Shown here: positions 54,465 through 64,000 of the stretch, in pieces
Layout of the letters: every line of letters starts with the position of its first letter
How positions within the stretch are numbered: the stretch's first letter is position 1
From: Amyloporia xantha
Lineage: Eukaryota > Basidiomycota > Agaricomycetes > Polyporales > Adustoporiaceae
NCBI GenBank assembly: GCA_036971615.1
Contig: JAYKKR010000005.1
Coordinates: forward strand, 496,001-560,000
Length of the DNA stretch: 64,000 nt
Direction of reading: 5' to 3'
Position numbers and translations under genes: made by a program
Notes under the pieces: model-generated
What the model saw: only the letters and a program-made list of their open reading frames with translations
The model's database searches: none
Told to the model about the DNA's origin: nothing

Positions 54465-56714
54465 TCAATGATACATGGATGTTGGGATAATGCTCAACTG
54501 ATCGCGTAGATGTAATTTGACATCATCCCTGGTCTTGTCTTGTACTCGACCAAAATTGCAGTATGAACAAATCCAAAAACACAGCTCGTCGTGCTTCTGA
54601 CGAGATAGCCCTCTGTTGATCGACTCGAGCGTCTTGACCTTGGACTTCATATCGGAACTCACTTGCTTCCAAATAATAGTCTCGGGGCATACCGACAGAT
54701 GTTCGGTAATTGAGTGGACAATCTGACGTTAGCATCAAGATTGTGATTGCTGTCGCAGAACTTAGGATCGAGAACGTACCGCTGACCTCCAATCCATAAC
54801 CAGCGCCCGTCTTCCCTGTTCACTGCAAATGGTACACGTCAATCTACGATCCAAACCATCTAGTTGCTCAACCGTCGTGACATCGGGATGTTTTCCACAT
54901 GCTTCCACAACTGCACGTGCTCTATGTCCACAGAACTGCAACGAAAAGGATGACCACGGCTGTCTACCACGATAATACACCAGCACAGCGCTGTCATAGA
55001 TTGTCCCCTCAATGTTTGGTAGGTTTCCGTCATAGGTAGGAATGCCTCCCAGGTCTGCATTCCAATTGGCCTTCACAGGATAGCAGCAAGGGTGTCCGAG
55101 CATGGCTGGCCAGAATTGAACTGCATTGCACTCCTCGCACCGGAAAACTGTTTGAGCGAGCCCAAGGGGGCTTGTAGGCGTAAGGCGTGGGGAGCGGCGG
55201 TGAAGAATAGGAAAGTGAGGCTGTGTGTGACAAACAATTGATTCCAACTGATCCCTAATATCCGACTGCCAGCGGGGAATGAGTGAAGGAAGCATACGCG
55301 AAAATGCATCAACGGTGACGATCACCGTATCGGATAGATCCACAACTGCTCTGACCTCGGGATATATCGTCAAGTCCACAGCTTGGGGGGAAATGCATCC
55401 TGGTGGAGCGCATAAGCGGTACTTTGACAAGGCTTCATCCAACTTGCGTAGTCGCATGTTACAGAGCCTACGAGCGGTCCATTTCAAACGAAGCACACGT
55501 CTGGAATCCATCCACTTCAGTATAGGACGTGCTACAGACTGCCAATCTAGTAAAGTGACAGTCGAGGATGGTAAGGCCGTTAGCACATGAGGCATGGTAG
55601 GACAAGGTGTACCGACTTACGCGCATCAGTGAGATCGTCTGCAGTGTTAGCAAGTGGGTGCTCGAGGAGTTTCCGATAACGGCGGCCCAGAAAAAGGACG
55701 TCATCTTTGTACCCCATATTCTTCAAGCGCTCGGCCATGCTGCGCCAGAAAGACAGCAAGAAGTCAGAGGGACGACGGTGACGGGTATGGAAGACACTCA
55801 CGAAGACACCCTGCGCTGTATAATTTCTTTCCGGCGCTGCGCTTCAGCAAGAGACCAAGCTCGGCCCAAGGTGGCGTGCTAGATCAAGTGTGGTCGGCTT
55901 CACGCAGTGTGGGTGACAACTGTAACCAGGGCATACCTCCGAAACCTGTCTTGTCAGGATCTCTCGCACTACCAGAATGTCACAGCGACTGAGTGGTGAC
56001 GGATGACTTTCAAGGTCATTCTTCAAGTTGTCGACATCAGGTAGATGAAAGATAGTTCCATCTGAATCGGTGTACATGAGTAACACGCTCGCATGCGAAA
56101 ATAAACAAACACCGACTTACTTTGAATAGAAGGGAGGATCTGCGATGCCTGCGTCTGGGCGAGATAGTCGCCTTGCGGGAGCTGTTGTAAGGGATCGGCC
56201 ATGACCAGCCTACAAGCTCAACGTTAGTTCTTCTGTACTCTGAATAAACGGGAGGGCATATGGCGCACATTCTTCCTCGGCACCCTGAGCAGTACCGGAC
56301 TTTGAACTCCCATATCAAACCATCTGGGCCGACCCCTTCTGCATGGCAAACAGAGCAAAGGTCATCGAAGACGAGACTAGCGTACAGTGGCTCGCTCATT
56401 GATGGCGGGCAGTTCGGAAGACCGGCATTTTGACGTGAGCGGCGCCATAGCGGCAGCGCGGAGCGCACCATGAGTGTCTGCCTGAACGGTTTGCTCGTGC
56501 GAACGAGCGCGAGCAGGTCTGCTGGTTGGAGGTTATTGAATATCTGGATGCGAGAAGACACACATCGTGAGATTCGCGGGTTTGAATTAAAATACTTATT
56601 ACTTGCCTCGTAGAGAACATCCAACGGGAGAGATTGGATGACATCTTTACGAATCGGCGTAGCAGGCGGGCGTCTATGAGACCGCTTGGGTTTCTTCCGA
56701 GGACTGGAAGACAT
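54465..56714 (-). CDS. F-box protein, basidiomycete family
   Basis: F-box proteins bring targets to SCF ubiquitin ligases; this large family is expanded in Agaricomycetes. The N-terminus is basic (SPRKKPKRSHRRPP). The F-box follows: QSLPLDVLYE, then IFNNLQPADLLALVRTSKPF. It reads on into LMVRSALPLWRRSRQNAGLP and NCPPSMSEPLYASLVFDDLC, as in family members, with paired cysteines in CSVCHAEG and RYCSGCRGRMCA. Further exons give SFWRSMAERLKNMGYKDDVL, LLDWQSVARPILKWMDSRRV and TVFRCEECNAVQFWPAML. A last Cys pair is CFWICSYCNFGR. Inside the F-box, DVLYE and IFNN are split by a 63-nt stretch (56544-56606) that begins GCAAGT and ends CAG. It must be a GC-AG intron, although it is also open in frame. 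Not every exon edge was fixed. Confidence 0.8.
56544..56606 (-). other. GC-AG intron in the F-box domain
   Basis: The donor GAG|GCAAGT and the acceptor ATCCAG. Removing 63 nt joins DVLYE to IFNNLQPADLL, the unbroken F-box. The intron has no stop in frame, so retention would add 21 residues. Confidence 0.75.
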
Positions 56715-57559
56715 GGATAATGTCGGGATAAAAATGAAAATATAGTAGTGAAACCATGAGCTCACCAGACCTGTATTTATACCTTGCTGCGGCTCACTGT
56801 ACCGGCTCGGAGGCGTCGGGTGAACTCCATACAGGAATCCAGACGGACAATGGCGCGCCAGCGGTGGGTAATGTAAGTGTGTCGGACCTTGCCAAAATCA
56901 TCGAACGAAAGACAGTCGGCGGGCATTGTGGTCTTTACTGGCGACCAGTGCCACTGTCAGTACTGGTAGCGGACTCGATGCGGGTTGAAAGCAAGGCCTA
57001 ATTTGGTGTGCTAGCCCGCGATCGATCATGATCAGTCACGGTACGGGTCGAAGACGTCCCAAAGAGTCCACATTCTATAGTACTGACATTGTGTCGCTTA
57101 GTTAGATTGTCTTCCTCTTATTCTACCGGACTGTTGGGACACTAAGCAACCACCTCCAATTTGTGCAGACATTGTGCCACTGTGCGCAAGTTCTGCCAGT
57201 GTGCTACTCCGCATTTTTTTTGAAACAGCGACTTTGGAGGTGAGCTTCTCTCCGACTTCTCCTTTGTGCGCCCCTAGAGCTTCCTTAGTCCGCATCAGTA
57301 TCTTTCACAGTCCGACTTTCTGCACTCTCCGCAAAATGTCGGTCTTCGTTTATCTTGTCTCTTTCCGATGTTTCCTTCCGACTCGAAGGCACTCTATTGT
57401 CGTGTCAGCAGGCTGCCCATACATATAGGTCCGTCAAGATGTCTGCGTACTCGGTTATCCCATCGACTGGTGCTCTCAACATCGACCCCTGTCGTGACTT
57501 GCGACGCTCCCTAATCTTGCTCACAAAACCTCGAAAACACATCACTTCTTCTATTCGAA
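56715..57559. other. Divergent spacer between the F-box gene and the 57560 gene
   Basis: The promoters of both genes must lie here. Short plus-strand ORFs show no similarity. From about 57130 the sequence is pyrimidine-rich on the plus strand toward the 57560 start codon, as in a leader. Confidence 0.4.
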
Positions 57560-58751
57560 ATGGCCCAAGATCCCGCTGACTTAGCCTCGCGTGTGATTGG
57601 TGAGTTCTGTCTTTCTCTGCTCGCGTCCCCTACTCAAAACTTGTGCGAATTCAGAGTTGGCCGTATGGGTAGATCGCGAAATCTACGGCCGCATTGAGCA
57701 ATTACAGTCTCAGACCGACGAGTATGGCTAGGTCTGTATGTGCCGTCGTACCGCTCATCGTTTTTTTGTCACGCAGGGCCCTCAAAGGTATCGTAGTTCC
57801 GTCTGATGTTCAAGCACTTCAAGTGCCTGCTATGCCACGGCGGTTGATGTTCAAGATAAATCACATTAAAAGTCAAGGCGGTATCGTCCGCATGGATGAG
57901 AAGTTCCAAGTTCTGCGCTCGGTTTGTCAACAAATCAATCAGGCACTTCAGGATGTGAGATTCACGTTTGAACTGTCTTTGAAGTATACTGATTCGTACA
58001 TTGTGCAGCCAGCTACTTCTCGCATCGTGTCTGCCGAGGAGATTCAATTGGTCAGGGTTTCCCTTGAATCGAATAAATTAACAATTCGTCTGCTTGAAAC
58101 GTCGTGGTTGAAGCATCGCGAATACTTGACCAGGGTCATGATCGATGAGGTATGTCTGTGCTCGAGAGCTTACTTAATTATCGTGATTACTTACAACTCG
58201 TTCCGGCAGTCGCTTCTTCCGCTGTGGATCCCTCGATCATCGGTACAGCTTCAACTGGAAAAAATACGCCAATTACTGGATCTCCTGCATGTTCTACACC
58301 AATCGCGCTCAACAATCTACTACCGAAGCACTTATATCTTGCAGACATCCGCTCGCAATATCACCATTGATGCGCTTGCCGTGCATGACATGGCGGTACT
58401 TACAGACTTCCGGGATGAGTTGGTGGAGCAGCGTTCCAACATTCTGAAGGTGGTCAGTGAAATTAAGGTACTATATCTTCTTTGGCTTGCGTGACGTCCG
58501 CTTATAGCTCCCCAGGTTGCTTTAGCAAGCATTCCATATCTGATTGAGACTGCAGACGTGAACCTGGTGGAGATCAGACAGCTCGAAGTCGCTTGCAAGA
58601 CTATGCGGATTCTCACGAAACCTGTGAGCGGGTGCCTCAAAGTGAGACTGTTCGTGTTTCTCGTTTTGAGGACTGTTTGACCGTACATTTGCAGACACTC
58701 TACAAGCTATCCGCTGCATTGCAGGGATCACGCGGGAGGGAACGTGATTGA
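57560..58751 (+). CDS. Unknown helical protein, multi-exon
   Basis: The start MAQDPADLASRVI is followed by exons reading ELAVWVDREIYGRIEQLQSQ, EALKGIVVPSDVQALQVPAM, then MFKINHIKSQGGIVRMDEKF. Later parts are LLETSWLKHREYLTRVMIDE, LQLEKIRQLLDLLHVLHQSR, HDMAVLTDFRDELVEQRSNI and VALASIPYLIETADVNLVEI. It ends at 58751 after ALQGSRGRERD. Introns of 50-60 nt with canonical ends keep the frame, although the exon around 58200-58370 can be read in two frames and I chose the one that continues the helical pattern. The product would be about 330 residues, mostly alpha-helical, without membrane segments. No family is recognised. Confidence 0.5.
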
Positions 58752-59021
58752 CGAGTGTTGAGTTCGGATGCGTCTACAAACACCTATCTCAGGCTAGCTA
58801 GTCTCTGTCGAATGAGCAGATGTATCTTGCGTAATTATGTCATGTCAGGTAAATATCACGAGAGATAGCGATTGACTGAAACAAAAATGTCGGGATTTGT
58901 AAGGAATGATTGTACTTTATGGACATTGCATTATGGGACACAGGAATACGAGTGAATGTTATGAGAATCCATGGTAGCATATCGAAATAATCAAAGACTG
59001 TCAGCTTCTATGTGAATTAGT
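58752..59021. other. Convergent spacer
   Basis: 270 bp between the 3' ends of the 57560 gene and the SUN-domain gene. Nothing seen. Confidence 0.4.
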
Positions 59022-60089
59022 TTATTTATGGTTAGCTGATTTTTGGGATGCGCGCAGCACAAGAAATAGCTCACCTTGATCAATGTTGTCGAACGAACCG
59101 TGGACGCGAATTCGATGGAAAACCGTTACTGTTTCACCCCAGTTGCTCAGAGCTTCAACCACGAGTACACCTGTACATAGATAGCATAATGCGACATCAG
59201 TAGCGATCGGGAACGTCTGGAGCTTGGTGCGAGCCAGCGCGTCGTAAGTCACATTCATGACTGCAACGAACAAAGGCTTGTCGTGACTAAGAGTCTGAGC
59301 GGCCCAGGACGGTTGCACGACTGCTCCACTAGATCGACCACAAGTATTCTTCGTGCTGGGATCCACAAGGAACCACACTATAAGTTCACGAGGAGCGGTC
59401 GCGGTAGCAACAACGTGACCGAGCCCAGTCAGATCAAGGGTGATATGAGATATACACATCGGTGATGCCAATGCAATTCCAATGTGGCCTGAGCTTCCTT
59501 CAACCGCAACCCACCCCTCAGGTCCTGTACTAGGGTCGAGAATGGTGATTGGTGAACTGGCATCGTCTTCCATAAGTTCAGACAGCAAACGTGCCCGCTG
59601 TGGAACCAGGACTAGCGTGGAAGTTAAACTTGGCACGACAACAGCGCCATTGCTCGACAACCCGTACGGAGAGACTGGGGACACTAGGCTATCAGTAAAG
59701 ACAATCCCGTGGATGCGGAGGTAGAGAGCGATAGGCCAACCGAGAAGATGTGCTTCTCGCGGGTGGGTTGTAGGATCTATAAGATATCGACGCCGACACG
59801 ACTCTATAGCAGTGATCAGGAAGGCCGATAATAAAGCAATGCCAATAAATGACTTGAAACGGCCGGGGCGCCCAGCTACAACTGGTCAATGTCAGGATTA
59901 CATTTGATATATATGACATTACTCACGTCTACGTAGGCCCCCACCGTTTAGGCTACTGTGCGTCTCCGAGTCGATTCTTGACCTGACATAGCGAATCGAC
60001 GCGACTGGATTGTCTCCTGCGATGAATCTCTGCGAAGAAAACCTCTCACTGGCAGAGCGGCGAGACATCATATTCGGCGAATAATCCAT
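59022..60089 (-). CDS. SUN-domain membrane protein
   Basis: SUN (Sad1/UNC-84) domains usually sit in the lumen of the nuclear envelope or ER and bind KASH partners. Two exons (59927-60089, 59022-59875) give 338 residues. The N-terminus is basic and Ser-rich (MMSRRSASERFSSQRFIAGD). One membrane segment follows (SFIGIALLSAFLITAI). The C-terminal 170 residues show the SUN pattern: VEGSSGHIGIALASPMCISH, ITLDLTGLGHVVATATAPRE, LIVWFLVDP, then VTYDALARTKLQTFPI and the closing NWGETVTVFHRIRVHG. The usual length of a fungal SUN protein of this kind is 300-400. The last 20 residues may be shortened by one more tiny intron (about 39 nt). It shares a 150 bp promoter with the WD40 gene on the other strand. 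Confidence 0.75.
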
Positions 60090-60239
60090 GAGGGTCCGGA
60101 CGTTCACAACGACCGGGGTAAGTCAAGGGTAAGTTAGAACACGACACGTGGCTCAAACCGGTTTGATCGCTACTTACGGTGGCGGCGGCTGCTGCTTCTA
60201 CCCCTGGCAAGGAGTCGTTCCCTGCGACAGGCCTTTAGC
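60090..60239. promoter_or_regulatory. Bidirectional promoter of the SUN and WD40 genes
   Basis: Only 150 bp lie between the two divergent start codons. No TATA box is evident. Shared regulation is an inference from the layout. Confidence 0.4.
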
Positions 60240-61772
60240 ATGACAGAATCAACTGCTCTACCGAGCCTTCGATACGAGCGCATTTTTCGTCTTCAAGATC
60301 AGCGCGGTCACACAGGGCTCATCAAAGCCCTGGCTTTTAGCCCAGATGGAGTACATTTAGCAAGCGGTGGTGAGGAGGGACACTTGGCCATCTGGATGCT
60401 TTCCCAGCGCACTCTACGGCACATATACGTTGGAACTAACTCTATCAATTGCATTCGGTGGATAAATCTCAACACACTCGTGTTCGGTCGGGAGGACGGG
60501 TCAATGTGCTGCGGCCAGATTGACGAGGTGGGTTTCCAATAATCGTGCAGAGCACAACTGATGTCAGAATTCTCATGCAGAAGAACTCAGAAGTGACTGT
60601 GTTGACCTTTGAGGCACACTTATTTGCGATCAAAACCATCGACAACCACGATGGTTGGTGCGCGTCGGGAGCTTCCACAGATCTCCGCGTATGGCGGCAT
60701 TTGAATGGTACGCTGTGACCTAGTATTCTCATATCGCTCATAGTCAAGCTACACTAAGGAACGGACTGGCGCTTTTATGGCGCTCTGTGTCAACCCAGTA
60801 GCATAAAAGGCAAGGTAGGCGATGCAGTAGAGATTACTCATGTCCAGTGGATCCAGGGGAGTTCGTTGCCCGAGATCTCACATTCAGCACATACTTTACT
60901 CGTTACCTATCTTCATCATGGAATTGCGTACGCTCTATAAGCTCCATAATATAAGTCGTGTCTACACTGAACTCTGATTTCGATAGCATCTGGGATGTCA
61001 CGGCGGGCGTCACCGTCCGCATGTTGATGCTACCTACCGCGATGTATGGCTCATATTTCATGTTTGCGTTGCACTCTGCTGATGCAAATATACGCTAAGT
61101 GGCAATGCGAGCGTATCGCCGGATCACGATTTTCTGGCAGTCGCGAATTTGACTACTGGATATGATGTCTATCATATCCAATCGGGTTCACCCGTGGCAT
61201 CAGTAGAAGACAACACGTGTATGTTTTCGAGTGTTCCAATAACATATCTCCACGAAGGACGAGCAATTCTAACGGGCGGGACTGACGGTATCGCGCGGAT
61301 GCGGGATTCACTAACGGGAGCCAAGCTTCAAGACTTCTCTATTGAGAATGGTATCCCAATATGTTTTATCCAGAGACATGTCACTAACTCGCCTGTTTAG
61401 CCAATGCTGTTGTCCGAAGTATATCGGTACGTTTAGAAGCTTGCGGTTTCGGGGGGACATCCACTTACGTCCTCGACGAAGGCCTACTGCTCAGAAGAAG
61501 AGGATGACTTTTGGGTAGCATTAGGAACATCATATATTGAAGTCTGGTGTACTGTTGTGAACGGTATGCCAGCTCTTATCGATGTTATTCTTCACTCACG
61601 TTTGTATAACTATCTAGTGCAGCCCGTAATTCTCGTCCGTACAGACGATCATTCACCTGCAACGAATCCCACGCACGCAAGACGGAGAATTGTTGTCGTG
61701 TATGCTGTTTCTCTTGCATTTGTCGTGATTGCTATCTGTCTTCCGTTTTACAACCGAGGACTCCCCGACTAA
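60240..61772 (+). CDS. WD40-repeat protein with a C-terminal membrane anchor
   Basis: The N-terminal blade is clear: GHTGLIKALAFSPDGVHLAS, then GGEEGHLAIWMLSQRTLRHI. Other blades are VLTFEAHLFAIKTIDNHDGW with CASGASTDLRVW, and AIWDVTAGVTVRMLMLP with NASVSPDHDFLAVANLTTGY. Another is VPITYLHEGRAILTGGTDGI. Around eight exons with canonical introns keep the frame. The last exon ends in a basic patch followed by one hydrophobic segment (RRRIVVVYAVSLAFVVIAIC) and a short tail (LPFYNRGLPD), so the protein is probably tail-anchored with the propeller in the cytosol. Proteins of this architecture are common in Agaricomycetes and uncharacterised. The last two introns (61.4-61.6 kb) are less certain. 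Confidence 0.72.
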
Positions 61773-61970
61773 GTGACCACGACATTGATGTAGTGCATGC
61801 GACATGCTTGCTCACGAACCTACTGTTAACAATAGATAAATCGCCGGCCTCACTCAAAAGGCCTGCCTATATATGGCTCATATATGCATAACAGTGAGGT
61901 ATCAATTATACAATCGCAATCAAGACTAGTAACTATCCGAAACCTCTTGTTGGAGAACCTGTTGATATAC

Positions 61971-62785
61971 TTATGCAGACAAAGATCGAGAGCGCTGCCG
62001 TATATTGTTGATGAAAACCGACTCTTCCTCTTCCTCCTCATTCAGTCTCTGCAGTGATGTCGTCAGGACTTCTTTGAGGGTATTAACGAAGATGAGGCAA
62101 ACACATACATCATTCTCTGCCGCAGCATTGATTGCCAGCCAATATGCTTCTAACGACTTCGCGTGCATGGTTAGAGTATGCTTGATCCCTTCAACTTCCT
62201 CGTGTGCAAGCAAGCTTGCACGACTGAGCAACGCGCTGAAGTCGATGAAATCCGCCGTCTGACCGAAGAACAGAATGATCCATGGATTCCAACCTCGGTT
62301 GTAGCCTCTTACATTCCCATCTTGATCACGATTTCCTCCAGGCCTGGATGAAGCCCATCTCACTTGCCGTAATGTCTAATGGTAAACGATCAGTAGGGTG
62401 TATGACTTACAGAGCAGCATGTGAAAACATACGCCATCGGTCACAATGCACCATTCATCGGTAATAGCATAATGGTGAGTGTTCCCCGTTTGTACAGTAT
62501 TGAGCCTAACAGTAATAGCAACTTGCGAGGGATAATGATCCAAGTCTAACCTCAGATAAGGAACACAAAACTCACATTTCCTAGGAACTACCTCCACCAT
62601 CGATACAGAGCAGGGAGACCATCTAATCCGCATGCTATATGGTTCGAGATCCCTTGGGTCAGTAGACAACCAAGAGTCCGCAATGGACACTTCAGTGCTG
62701 ACGAAGCGAGGCGTCGGTATGCTGGAGGCAATTAGCGTCATCCTATATAGGCCAGAATCAAGTGATCCACTCACTCAGAAGCCAT
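61971..62785 (-). CDS. Unknown gene, two or three exons
   Basis: The model starts MASE, splices over 61-75 nt-type introns to MTLIASSIPTPRFVSTEVSI, and continues DPRDLEPYSMRIRWSPCSVS and LRLDLDHYPSQVAITVRLNT. A further intron leads to NRGWNPWIILFFGQTADFID, then HTLTMHAKSLEAYWLAINAA and a glutamate run (RLNEEEEEESVF). An alternative acceptor in the last intron would end the protein early after GFIQAWRKS. No family is recognised. The hydrophobic WIILFFGQTADF is too short to call a membrane segment. Confidence 0.45.
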
Positions 62786-63701
62786 CGATAGAATTGGGAG
62801 CTGAATAGCCGTCACGTTAGGCTGTTCCAGTCCCTTTTATACTCAACGAGCGGGGGAGTAGCTTTGTTTCCATGCTGTCGCATTCGATTTGGTTGCATTA
62901 CGTCTGCTTGACAAAGGATCGTGAGTGGCATTTGGCTAAGCAAACTGCATTGTTTGCAATTTCCAAGAATGGAGCACTGACTACAGTGCCGGAATCTACC
63001 CCAACGTCGTCCATTGTCTCCGTCTAATCTCCAATTGGTTTCGTCTTCGGAGTGGCAACAGGAAAGTAACGCGAGTACTACAGTTGCCTTTCTCGTGGTT
63101 CGAGTAAATTAAGATGACAGCCGTGACGGCGACCTCGCTGGCGGGGGTGGGCCACGAAAGTAGGCGGAGGGTGGAGGTGTATATTGTAGGACGGTAGTGT
63201 CATGCGGATTATCGCCTTCGGAACCGCCTTCCGTCTAGCCTGGAGCATAAGGCAGGTGTAGAAGCATATACAATGCGCTAGCGCTCAATCGCCGCTCATG
63301 CACAATAGTTCGACTCATGAATTCGACGCTGCTCATGATCAGTAAGGAAAGTAGATCTCTCTCACCCAATGTAAGTGGACGCAATTCATCGTGCATTACG
63401 TCCCTATCGTGATTAATTGGTAACTTTTTTCCAACTCTACGGAGGCTGTGTGAATTCCAGGCGAAACCGTCCAGATAGTAGGCATAAGGGCTAGCTGCGA
63501 CATTGAACGCCACTGTATATCAATAGATTGTTGTTTACATTGTTCGCAGGCGTCGCCTTCGGCAAAGCACTACACGGATTCTTCCCTCAAGATCGCCAAG
63601 GAGTCGGAAGAAAGGACTGGATCCGTCCATATATAATGGTGACAGCGCCGCTGTGCTGCTGCCACACATTTCGGTTTTCGTTATTCCTTTCTGCTCCTGC
63701 C
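62786..63701. other. Spacer before the last gene
   Basis: A minus-strand ORF at 63235-63513 shows no similarity and is not accepted. A TATA-like ATATATAA at about 63629 lies some 70 bp before the next start codon. Confidence 0.4.
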
Positions 63702-64000
63702 ATGTCTCTGCCACTGCGAGAGGTTGATTCGCAAGCTGCTATCAGGATGCTTTCATTTGAACAGGACAAGATCGCACGACTGACTACAGCTTTGGATGAT
63801 GCTCTTACCGGGTGAGTCACCTATGCCCACTTTTAAACATGAGCTCATGGCAGGCATCACAGGGAGTTGACTCTGCTACATTTCGAGCACGTCAAAATAG
63901 GAGAGCCCTTCGCCTTGCCAGAGAAACGGCTTCGCAAAAAAAATGAACACTATCGTCTTCGCATCGCAGTCAGGCTTTGCAAACATATTCGCCGAATCCA
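63702..64000 (+). CDS. 5' part of an unknown gene, cut by the window end
   Basis: The start MSLPLREVDSQAAIRMLSFE fits the TATA-like site 70 bp upstream. The first exon ends at about 63810, and a canonical intron (GTGAGT...CACAG) joins it in frame to ELTLLHFEHVKIGEPFALPE, then KRLRKKNEHYRLRIAVRLCK. The visible part is helical with a basic patch. The rest lies outside the window, so no family can be assigned. Confidence 0.5.

Noticed and set aside
1..64000. Mating-type locus, biosynthetic cluster, CRISPR array or bacterial-type defence system
   Set aside because: No homeodomain (WFxNxR) or pheromone receptor, no backbone synthase beside the P450, no direct-repeat array, and the gene structure is eukaryotic throughout.

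Overview
The window looks like nuclear DNA of a filamentous basidiomycete, probably an Agaricomycete of the polypore type. The evidence is protein-level: genes are split by many short introns (mostly 50-75 nt, GT...AG with a few GC...AG), both strands are used without operons, and the gene set is eukaryotic and fungal (VPS53, ATG3, LYAR, cytochrome c peroxidase, an ART-type arrestin, CCR4, mevalonate diphosphate decarboxylase, a basidiomycete F-box family protein). The species cannot be named from sequence alone.

Layout. 0.4-4.0 kb: VPS53 (minus), sharing a 229 bp divergent promoter with a conserved protein of unknown role (4.2-6.0 kb, plus). 6-8 kb: no gene seen. 8.1-10.5 kb: a complete 14-exon cytochrome P450 (plus). 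12.0-13.5 kb: ATG3 (plus). 13.8-15.3 kb: LYAR-type nucleolar zinc-finger protein (minus) with an 8-nt internal exon. 15.5-16.2 kb: a 715 bp non-autonomous DNA transposon with 36 bp inverted ends and a perfect 8 bp target duplication. 16.9-17.2 kb: a small secreted protein (plus). 17.9-19.5 kb: mitochondrial cytochrome c peroxidase (plus), convergent with a very GC-rich arrestin gene (20.2-23.2 kb, minus). 23.2-30.3 kb: seven kilobases with no gene I can support. 30.3-33.8 kb: sphingosine-1-phosphate lyase (minus) with a minisatellite in its long first intron. 35.3-36.0 kb: a newly assembled four-exon gene of unknown function, followed by an AT-rich fold-back stretch. 36.7-37.3 kb: prefoldin subunit 4 (plus) with an apparent frameshift. 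37.4-40.7 kb muskelin, 41.4-42.2 kb a cupin and 42.5-43.9 kb MVD1/ERG19 (all minus). 46.1-48.8 kb: CCR4 deadenylase (plus). 50-54 kb: weak or lineage-specific genes. 54.5-56.7 kb: F-box protein (minus). 57.6-58.8 kb: unknown gene (plus). 59.0-61.8 kb: a divergent pair, a SUN-domain membrane protein (minus) and a WD40 protein with a C-terminal membrane anchor (plus). The end holds two more unknown genes, the last cut by the window edge.

The named genes belong to unrelated housekeeping pathways (Golgi retrograde traffic, autophagy, mRNA decay, sterol and sphingolipid metabolism, peroxide defence, protein folding), so there is no evidence of a biosynthetic cluster, a mating-type locus or a defence island. 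What stands out is structural: four GC-AG introns, four internal exons of 8-20 nt, a transposon with intact boundaries, a minisatellite intron that stays open in frame with the next exon, and a frameshift in a conserved gene. Exon joins were deduced by eye from frame continuity and family similarity, so single boundaries can be off by a base or two; where a junction is ambiguous I say so.
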